A DNA stretch of 14,897 nt. Source: Candidatus Bipolaricaulota bacterium (lineage in GTDB: Bacteria; Bipolaricaulota; Bipolaricaulia; Bipolaricaulales; Bipolaricaulaceae). Positions 7,124-13,106 of the stretch are shown here, in pieces. The notes under the pieces are model-generated. The model did not search any database and was not told the origin of the DNA. It saw only the letters and a list, made by a program, of their open reading frames with translations. The stretch covers positions 1 through 14,897 of the forward strand of contig JALVLL010000069.1 in assembly GCA_027027485.1 (NCBI GenBank), written 5' to 3'. The translations under genes and the position numbers were made by a program. Within the stretch, counting starts at the first letter, position 1. Each line of letters starts with the position of its first letter.

Positions 7124-9785
7124 CGGCCGAACTCTCCGGGTACTTTAGCTTCAAAAACTCCACTCCTCCGCGGGATGGCCAGCCGCCGAGGAGGCCGTGT
7201 AGGAGCCTGCGTTCCTCGTCCCCTTCCGGCAAAACGTCCGCGATGGCCTGAGCCAAAGCTCTGATCGATTCCTCCGGATAGCCACATCTTTCGAGATGCG
7301 CTTTCAAGCCTTCGTGGTCGTTTCGTTCCCAAAGGAGGACCGCCATGTGCAACGCATCGACCATGTTCCTTATCTTGCCGTCTTCGAGAAAGCGTGGCAC
7401 CCGTTCCTCCGGGCCCAAAAGGCGCACATACTCCTTCTCCTTTCGGAGGAATCCTTCCTGATCCCAGTGTTGTCCGAGCTCTAGACCGATGCTTATGGCG
7501 AGCTTGCGGGCCTCATCGAACGGCGCCCTGGCATGGCCGAAGGTCCAGCGCCAAAGGAGATAGAACCTGGACTCCGTATCCACGGTGCTGGGCTTCCCCT
7601 TCAGGATCCGCTCTAGGGCGAACTCGCTCACCACCCGCCGCACGTATTCCAGGAGCTCGGGAACGGTAACCTCCTCGCCGGATAGCTTCTCGACGCGGGA
7701 ATACTTCCCAAAGGCCTCGATGGCCGGGCCGATGGCGCTCATGAAGAAGTCCGCTCCCCTGATCCCCTCTTCCCAGAACTGTGAGAGCTTCCGGCGGACG
7801 TTGCGCTCGATTTCGGCCCGCACCTGCGGATACTCACCGATCTCGTCCCGGACGCGTTTCCGGCAAACCATGTAGATGGAGGAGGCCAACGCTGCCGACT
7901 CCTGTGCCCTCAGCCGAGCTTGCATCTCGGTGTGGATAGGCCAGGAGGCCGTCATGTAGAGGCCCGCGTTGAGTAACGCCTGGATGATCGTTTCCCACGC
8001 CTCGGTCGTCTTGTGGGCGAAGACGATGACGGCGATCCCGTCGTCCTTCAGCACCCGATGGATTTCCCGAAAAGCCTGGGTGAGCATCCTCTCGAAGCGT
8101 TGTTTGGCCTTCTCCATGCTGCCCGCCTTGCTGGCGTCGGCCACCAGCTCCTCCGATTTGGGCGTCAAGGGGGTGGCGAACAGCTCCGGATATAGATCGC
8201 CCACGGTGCGCTTTAGCCAAACGTAGAAGAAGTCCGAGAGATCGCTATAAGGCACGTTGTCGTAATAGGGCGGGTCGGTGAGCACGGCGTCGAAGGTGTT
8301 ATCTGACCAAGGCAGTTCGGTGGCAGAGGAGTGAAGAACTCTACCTGTTTCCATTTCTGACGCAACTAGATAGCTTACTACTCTTAACACCCAATCGTGT
8401 GCTGAGTTCCAATCACCCGTAGCACCACTTAATAGGTTTGTCTCAGCATAGTCCCAAATCATTGGTAGCGCTTGGCGTGCAAATACATGAGCTGGCATAT
8501 CTCTGGTGTTATCCCATACAACTATGTTTGCATTTTTGTCTACTAGTCGATCAACGGCAAGTGCTAGATATGTTATTACGGCCTTGGCGAACTCAGGTTC
8601 CGTGCCCTCTTCCAGCATCTTTTCATAAGCCCGGCGCACCTTCTCCGCGAAAGTGATCAGCGCCAGTTTCTGCCGGGAGTTGAAGAGATCGCCCCAACGG
8701 GTGAGGCCATAGCGTTGCACGCGAAAGCCAAGGGTTTCCTTAGGAGGCAAAGGCTCATCTGGCACCGGGTCCAGGCCCCACTCCGCCCAGAGCTGGGCGC
8801 GCTTCTTTTCCAGGGCCTTTTCGGCCTCGCGATAGGGCTCTAAGTCGCGTTCGGTGGCCAGGCGGTAAGTTTTTCCCTGGCGGTCGGGATGGTGGAGCAC
8901 CACGGCCACCATGCGCTGCCCGGCCTTGCCCTCGCGGAAGAGCCTCCTCGTGGTCTTGGCGTCGATGGTCCCTCCGCATACCGGACAGCGCACCACCGCC
9001 CGGGAGACGGTCCCCTGGCCGGGATCGAAGTCGATCTCATCGCCCTCAACGATCTCGAAATCAACCCGTTTTTGGGCAGGATCCGGGATCATACGGAGCG
9101 CTACCCGCTTGTTCTTCTTCTTGGCCAGCCATGTCTGGCGCATCAGGGGGATCTCGGCCCCACAAGATGGGTTTTGGCACGGCAACGTCCGCGCCCAGAT
9201 GTATCCCACCGGGATGCCCCCGTCGGGGTCATGGGGATAGAAACGCGCAAGCTCCTTCCGCGCCTCCTCGAGCACCCACTCGCCCCAGTGCTTTACCCCT
9301 TCGAGGAGCTTCCTTCCGTAACGTTGGGGATATTCGAGAACGCACTTCAAGATGAGAACCGCCACGGGGTTGTAATCCAGGGCGTAGGTCTCACACCCCA
9401 AGCGCAGGGCCTCCAGTGGGATCGAACCCCCACCGGCGAAGGGATCCAGTACCTTGGGGGCCTGACCGCCGTTGGCCTTGCGGATGAGCTCTCGGGCCTG
9501 GGCGAGGAGGCGTTCGCCGCCGCGGTCGCGGTTCCTCCCCGAGACCGCATCCCAGGATGAAAGCTCGGTAATCCGCCTGATGAGCCTCTCTCGCTCTTCG
9601 GGGTCGCCGGGGTCCGGGATCAGGGCGGCCAGGGCCGTGGCCCTGGAGGCTGCCAAGGGGCGCCTGGCCCACCAGATGTGCAGCGTGGAGATGTGGCCGT
9701 GGCGGATGTTCTTCTCCCTGGCCGATTCCTCGGACACCGCCCGCAACGGGAAATCCACTTCGATCAACCGTTTCCTCTCCTCCAT
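7107..9785 (-). CDS. DUF1156 adenine-specific DNA methyltransferase
   Basis: An 892-residue putative N6-adenine DNA methyltransferase, the modification arm of the cluster. The DUF1156 N-terminus ([20 protein letters not shown], then [13 protein letters not shown]) is followed by the S-adenosylmethionine motif [14 protein letters not shown] (about 113-126) and the catalytic [14 protein letters not shown] (503-516). Two Cys pairs, CQNPSC (C203, C208) and CPVCGG (C267, C270), probably form a zinc ribbon. The ATG at 9785 is chosen because the family's conserved N-terminus starts there, though it has no clear ribosome binding site. A GTG at 9794 with GGGGA upstream, or a TTG at 9851 overlapping the upstream stop as TTGA, are alternatives. 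A segment at about 8340-8580 is far more AT-rich than the rest. Related methyltransferases occur in BREX and DISARM-like systems. Confidence 0.92.
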   Translation of the reverse strand: MEERKRLIEVDFPLRAVSEESAREKNIRHGHISTLHIWWARRPLAASRATALAALIPDPGDPEERERLIRRITELSSWDAVSGRNRDRGGERLLAQARELIRKANGGQAPKVLDPFAGGGSIPLEALRLGCETYALDYNPVAVLILKCVLEYPQRYGRKLLEGVKHWGEWVLEEARKELARFYPHDPDGGIPVGYIWARTLPCQNPSCGAEIPLMRQTWLAKKKNKRVALRMIPDPAQKRVDFEIVEGDEIDFDPGQGTVSRAVVRCPVCGGTIDAKTTRRLFREGKAGQRMVAVVLHHPDRQGKTYRLATERDLEPYREAEKALEKKRAQLWAEWGLDPVPDEPLPPKETLGFRVQRYGLTRWGDLFNSRQKLALITFAEKVRRAYEKMLEEGTEPEFAKAVITYLALAVDRLVDKNANIVVWDNTRDMPAHVFARQALPMIWDYAETNLLSGATGDWNSAHDWVLRVVSYLVASEMETGRVLHSSATELPWSDNTFDAVLTDPPYYDNVPYSDLSDFFYVWLKRTVGDLYPELFATPLTPKSEELVADASKAGSMEKAKQRFERMLTQAFREIHRVLKDDGIAVIVFAHKTTEAWETIIQALLNAGLYMTASWPIHTEMQARLRAQESAALASSIYMVCRKRVRDEIGEYPQVRAEIERNVRRKLSQFWEEGIRGADFFMSAIGPAIEAFGKYSRVEKLSGEEVTVPELLEYVRRVVSEFALERILKGKPSTVDTESRFYLLWRWTFGHARAPFDEARKLAISIGLELGQHWDQEGFLRKEKEYVRLLGPEERVPRFLEDGKIRNMVDALHMAVLLWERNDHEGLKAHLERCGYPEESIRALAQAIADVLPEGDEERRLLHGLLGGWPSRGGVEFLKLKYPESSADGRSV

Positions 9786-9847
9786 CGTTTGCACCGTGTC
9801 CCCAAAGCCCGCGTCACCATCGATGAATGAGGTCCTCCGCGGCCATT

Positions 9848-10204
9848 TCAAGCCAGCTCTTTACTTCGCTCATACACCACCCTCCCCCGCCGCAACACCT
9901 CTTCGCGTAGGAATCGACGCGAGCGCACTAACAAACGGAACTCCTCCGGGGTATAGAAGAGCACGTCCATTGCCACCCTTGGTTTAAATTCCTTGTAGAA
10001 CCTGCGGATCCGCTCCATGAACGGGAGATCTGTGCGTTGTATCACCACTACATCGAGGTCGGACCATTCTCCCACCTTTCCCTCGGCATAGGAACCGAAA
10101 ACGATGACTTTCTCAGGGGGTGATTCACCGTTCAAAAGGTATTCCAGGAGTCTCTTAAGTTCCGCATCCAAAAGCTTTTTGCGCTCCTCTACCTTTTGCG
10201 CCAT
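9848..10204 (-). CDS. MNT-type nucleotidyltransferase, solitary
   Basis: A 118-residue minimal nucleotidyltransferase. The core motif is [21 protein letters not shown], with Gly37-Ser38, Asp49 and Asp51. A later [11 protein letters not shown] segment supplies another acidic residue and is shared with the MNT at 10660-10292 (IDFLCYTPEEF), suggesting that the two are close relatives. No HEPN gene adjoins it directly: downstream it abuts the methyltransferase, upstream is another MNT. The ATG at 10204 follows a TACAAT -10 box by 9 nt with no Shine-Dalgarno sequence, implying a leaderless transcript. It is the first gene of the methyltransferase-to-ATPase segment. Confidence 0.88.
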   Translation of the reverse strand: MAQKVEERKKLLDAELKRLLEYLLNGESPPEKVIVFGSYAEGKVGEWSDLDVVVIQRTDLPFMERIRRFYKEFKPRVAMDVLFYTPEEFRLLVRSRRFLREEVLRRGRVVYERSKELA

Positions 10205-10213
10205 CCCAGCATC

Positions 10214-10242
10214 ATTGTAATTCAGAAATGATGTGTTGTCCG
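10214..10242 (-). promoter_or_regulatory. Internal promoter before the MNT/methyltransferase genes (leaderless type)
   Basis: Read on the minus strand, CGGACA (four of six matches to TTGACA) is followed after 17 bp by TACAAT at 10219-10214 (five of six matches to TATAAT). The -10 box ends 9 nt before the ATG at 10204, the same spacing as at the phosphatase gene. The promoter would allow the methyltransferase, MNT-HEPN and DUF499 genes to be expressed without the helicase promoter. It lies in the 87-bp gap between two MNT genes, the longest gap inside the array. Confidence 0.55.
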
Positions 10243-10265
10243 TGTGTCGCGGAATTCTTTTTTCA

Positions 10266-10293
10266 GCGATTCTGTTTGCATCGCGGATTTTTT
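10266..10293 (+). terminator. Weak hairpin with T-tract between two MNT genes
   Basis: GCGAT and ATCGC are separated by a 9-nt loop, followed after GGA by six Ts. As an intrinsic terminator it would work on the plus strand, where there is no gene to terminate; read on the minus strand the hairpin is flanked by A-tracts. The stem is only 5 bp. I list it as structure of uncertain meaning. Confidence 0.2.
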
Positions 10294-10660
10294 ATACCTC
10301 ACTAGAAGCCATGTAAAGCCCGTCTTCGCGTTTTATCACGATTCCCTCTGACAACGCCCGGGAGATCACGGACGAAGACCCCTTTAGTTTCGCGAATTCC
10401 TCCGGGGTGTAACAGAGGAAATCGATGTGCTTTGCGAAATCCGCCAATCTCAAAAGAAGGGGCATTCGTTTGAGGAAAGGGATATCGGCGAAGGCCTTGG
10501 AGACCACGATCACGTCCAGGTCCGACTCTTCATCCGCATCACCTCTGACCCGGGAACCGAAGATGACCACCAACGAGGGCTTGAACACGCGGTCCAGCTT
10601 GGGCAGCACCTCTTCCACGAACCGCTCCACCCAACGATCCTGCCTCACAACGTCCCCCAT
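10292..10660 (-). CDS. MNT-type nucleotidyltransferase next to truncated HEPN
   Basis: A 122-residue minimal nucleotidyltransferase with VIFGSRVRGDADEESDLDVIVV (Gly35-Ser36, Asp47, Asp49) and IDFLCYTPEEF later in the chain; catalytic residues look intact. Its start at 10660 overlaps the end of the HEPN fragment by 16 nt, so the order here is HEPN then MNT, the reverse of the pair at 7123-6342. It probably served as the antitoxin of that HEPN protein, which now looks truncated. It shares the YTPEEF segment with the next MNT downstream. The last codons run into the AT-rich intergenic stretch, with a TAA stop at 10294-10292. Confidence 0.88.
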   Translation of the reverse strand: MGDVVRQDRWVERFVEEVLPKLDRVFKPSLVVIFGSRVRGDADEESDLDVIVVSKAFADIPFLKRMPLLLRLADFAKHIDFLCYTPEEFAKLKGSSSVISRALSEGIVIKREDGLYMASSEV

Positions 10661-10830
10661 TTCTCGTGGAAGTACTCGAAGATGAGCCCCGCTTTCAGCA
10701 GCTTCTCCACGGCTTGGTGGGCCAGAAAAGCGGCGACATCGTAGCCACCGAACCGGAGGTTTTTCTCCGCCATTTCCAGGTCATGTACCGCTTGCCGGTA
10801 CCATCTACGCGCCGTACCCGTTCTATCCAC
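10645..10830 (-). CDS. Truncated HEPN domain protein
   Basis: A 61-residue frame starting with GTG at 10830, with GGAGG 8 nt upstream and a stop codon in the same frame just before. RWYRQAVHDLEMAEKNLRFGG and FLAHQAVEKLLKAGLI correspond to the first two helices of a COG2250-like HEPN domain. Full domains are about 120-145 aa (compare 144 aa for the copy at 6776-6342). The second half, including the FPRTHN and RYPGE-like segments, is missing, and the frame stops soon after it enters the MNT gene. It may be a decayed toxin half or a short variant. The ribosome binding site suggests that it is still translated. Confidence 0.6.
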   Translation of the reverse strand: MDRTGTARRWYRQAVHDLEMAEKNLRFGGYDVAAFLAHQAVEKLLKAGLIFEYFHEKWGTL

Positions 10831-10855
10831 CGACTGCCTCCATCATGATCTTACC

Positions 10856-11290
10856 TCACGGGCGGAGGGCACGTTGTAACGAGGATACGGGTTGGGGGAT
10901 TGGAGTGGGGGAGTTCGGGCCAAGATGTGCGAAGGTCCCGTTTCCCACGAAGATCACATGCAGCCCGAAGGCTTTCAAGGCCGGGAAGATCCTCGCCACC
11001 AAAGAGCGGAAGCCACGGGTATCCTGCAGGGCTATGGCATAGACCGCTTCATCATCGCCATAGGCCTCGAACACCTGGAGGAGGGCTTCCCCCAGTGCCC
11101 TTCGTCGCATGATCGTGGGGTTTCCTCCCCTTCTTTCCCCCTTCACCTCGATGTAGAGCTTCTGCGGCGAGCGCGGATGTGAAGCCTCGATATCGATCCC
11201 CCGACGGCTCCTGTAGCGGACATCCAACAGGCGGAATCCCTCCGCCCGCAACCTCTCCGAAAGCAGTGCCTTTACCTCCCGCTCACGCAT
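10856..11290 (-). CDS. Small PD-(D/E)xK nuclease-like protein
   Basis: A 144-residue protein with the restriction-endonuclease-like signature GIDIEA ... LYIEVKGE (Asp33, Glu48, Lys50), preceded by a helix with a Glu (EREVKALLSERLRAEGF), the usual layout of Mrr/VSR-like and Holliday-resolvase-like nucleases. It would cut DNA using Mg2+; the target is unknown. The ATG at 11290 is chosen because AAGGGGACC lies just before it; an in-frame ATG at 11305 would add five residues. It overlaps the stop of the helicase/DUF3883 gene by 8 nt. The motif resembles the D ... YIEVK motif in the adjacent DUF3883 domain, so two related nuclease-like folds lie side by side. Confidence 0.75.
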   Translation of the reverse strand: MREREVKALLSERLRAEGFRLLDVRYRSRRGIDIEASHPRSPQKLYIEVKGERRGGNPTIMRRRALGEALLQVFEAYGDDEAVYAIALQDTRGFRSLVARIFPALKAFGLHVIFVGNGTFAHLGPNSPTPIPQPVSSLQRALRP

Positions 11291-12197
11291 GGTCCCCTTC
11301 GCCATAGGCGATGTGCCAATCGCGGACGATATAACGGACCACCCCTCTTATCTCTTCGGCCTCGAGCCTTTGGGCCGGGTTGCGGATGCGATGGAGCTTG
11401 GGGGAGGTCCTGGCGTTTTCAACGATGTAGAGCCAATAGTCGTCGCCCATCCGGCGGGCCATGAACCACTCGTTGGGGGTGAGGGCGATGGGGCCCGTTC
11501 TCGCTTTCGCCTTCACCTCGATGTAGCGCACTGAGCCGTCTGGGGCGGTGGAGACGATGTCGTAGCCACGGTTTTCCGCGGAGACATCCCGGGGCGTCCT
11601 CCCTTGGGACCGCTCGTATTCCATGGCGACGCGCATGCCTATCTCCTCCAACTCCGGATCCGGTGGAACGTACTCCCCGCCCGGAGCCGGGATCACCCGG
11701 ATGATCCCTAACACTTCCGGCATCGAGGGGAGGAGCTTAGTTCCCCGGGATATCTCCTCCTCAAGTTTCCTCTTTCGCTCGAGAAGCTCTTCCTTCTGCC
11801 TCATCTCGTTCAAGATGGTGGGCTCCGGGATCTCCTCTCCCATCGCGCGCCGTAGCTCATAGTCCACGAGCTTGGCCTCCGACTCCATTATCAGCCGCTC
11901 CAGGGAGCGGAGGCCGTATTTGCGTTTTATCTCGGCCTCGCGTTGGCGCTCGCGCAATAACTCCTCCCGGAACTCTTGAAGAGGTCCGGTCACGAGGAAG
12001 TCCATGACCCGATCTAAGTCCGGGAGCTCATCCAAGGGCTCTGTGGATTCGGCGGGACGGAGATCCCAGAGGACCGAGGGGTTTATCGTCCGAGGCTCGC
12101 CCCGAGCCGGGACGTAAACCGCGAACATCCGTTTCCCCGCGATCCTTCCCAGGCCGTCCTTGACCTCGGCCGAAAGGAAAACAAGGAAACCGTCCAA
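11283..12197 (-). CDS. Helicase fragment 3: coiled coil plus DUF3883 domain
   Basis: The frame is open from just after the amber codon (12263). The first likely restart is TTG at 12197, with GAGGAG two bases upstream, giving 304 residues; ATG at 12128 with GGGGA upstream is another candidate. The segment begins DGFLVFLSAEVKDGLG, the normal continuation of the helicase. A long charged coiled coil spans about 75-150. The DUF3883 domain at about 184-270 has GYDIVSTAPDGSVRYIEVKAK (Asp213, Glu227, Lys229), a PD-(D/E)xK-like pattern, then ALTPNEWFMARRMGDDYWLYIV. It overlaps the nuclease gene by 8 nt. It might be made as a stand-alone DNA-binding or nuclease-like piece if restart works, which is inference. 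Confidence 0.8.
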   Translation of the reverse strand: MDGFLVFLSAEVKDGLGRIAGKRMFAVYVPARGEPRTINPSVLWDLRPAESTEPLDELPDLDRVMDFLVTGPLQEFREELLRERQREAEIKRKYGLRSLERLIMESEAKLVDYELRRAMGEEIPEPTILNEMRQKEELLERKRKLEEEISRGTKLLPSMPEVLGIIRVIPAPGGEYVPPDPELEEIGMRVAMEYERSQGRTPRDVSAENRGYDIVSTAPDGSVRYIEVKAKARTGPIALTPNEWFMARRMGDDYWLYIVENARTSPKLHRIRNPAQRLEAEEIRGVVRYIVRDWHIAYGEGDHA

Positions 12198-12263
12198 AAC
12201 TCCTCGTGGATCGTTGAAGACAGCGCCACGGCGCGCGTCGCTTCCCGTAAGCTTCAGAATCCG

Positions 12264-12266
12264 CTA
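12264..12266 (-). other. In-frame amber (TAG) codon in the helicase/DUF3883 gene
   Basis: The frame reads LLEAII-stop-RILKLTG and then continues openly into RRGAVFNDPRGVLDGFLVFLS without any shift. A single-base change (for example GAG to TAG) would explain it. The sequence on both sides looks like one continuous protein, so this is an internal stop, not a gene boundary. Confidence 0.8.
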
Positions 12267-13106
12267 TATGATGGCCTCCAAGAGGGGATGGCCCGGACCG
12301 ACGAACTCGGCTTCCTTCCGCCGCGCCTCCTCCTTGGAAAAGGCGATCTTTCGGTATTCCGGGAACACCTCGCCGTAGCGGTCGCGGAACCCTTTGGGTT
12401 GAGCGCGGAGCTCATAAGGCACGTGGGGTACCCGCAGGGTGCCGTCGGCCCGGCGCTCGCAGCGGACGCCGAGGAAGCGGCAGGCCCGCTCGAAGAAGGC
12501 CTCGATATATTCCGGCACGAGGCGGTTCTCCCGCGCCTTCCTCATGTCCTCCAAGACCCCTTGGAAGTCGATGTGGCAGACGGCAAGGGCTTCCAACGCC
12601 GCTTCACGCACGCGCTTCACCGCGTCCTCACCGGGGATGAGCTCGATCTCGGCCACGATCTCGTCCAAGGTGCGGCGCCCCTGGATCGCTTCCACGATGA
12701 GCTCTTTGAGGCTCTTTCCGGGAATGACCTCGCCGATCACGTCGAAGACCCTATCGCTTCCCAGGGCCTCCCTGATGCGGGCCAGCTTCCGGAAGAGGGC
12801 TTCCAATACCTTTCCCTCCCGGGTATCCACGGCCACGAGGCTATAGATGTGAACTTCCTTGCGCTGGCCATAACGGTGGATCCTGCCCATGCGCTGTTCG
12901 AGGCGGTTCGGGTTCCAGGGGATGTCGTAGTTGACCATGAGAGAGCAGAACTGCAGGTTTATCCCTTCGCCACCGGCTTCCGTCGAGATCATCACCTGGG
13001 CGTTATGCCGGAACTCGTGCTCCGCCTGGATGCGGGCGTTGAGGTCCATGCCCCCGTGGATGTACGTGACGTCAAAACCCCATGCTCGGAACCTCTCTAC
13101 CAGGTA
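12264..13106 (-). CDS. Helicase fragment 2: C-terminal SF2 domain
   Basis: The second frame, open from the frameshift at 13106 to TAG at 12266-12264, encodes 280 residues. It begins YLVERFRAWGFDVTYIHGG, where the IHGGM motif is typical of helicase domain 2. Counting from the internal ATG at 13049, motif V is ISTEAGGEGINLQ (21-33), NYDIPWNPNRLEQ follows (40-52), and motif VI with the arginine fingers is QRMGRIHRYGQ (52-62). The rest is a mostly helical accessory region ending GPGHPLLEAII before the amber codon. If translated separately it would need to start at an internal codon such as ATG 13049, which has no evident ribosome binding site, and it would lack the ATP-binding half. Confidence 0.8.
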   Translation of the reverse strand, partial: YLVERFRAWGFDVTYIHGGMDLNARIQAEHEFRHNAQVMISTEAGGEGINLQFCSLMVNYDIPWNPNRLEQRMGRIHRYGQRKEVHIYSLVAVDTREGKVLEALFRKLARIREALGSDRVFDVIGEVIPGKSLKELIVEAIQGRRTLDEIVAEIELIPGEDAVKRVREAALEALAVCHIDFQGVLEDMRKARENRLVPEYIEAFFERACRFLGVRCERRADGTLRVPHVPYELRAQPKGFRDRYGEVFPEYRKIAFSKEEARRKEAEFVGPGHPLLEAII

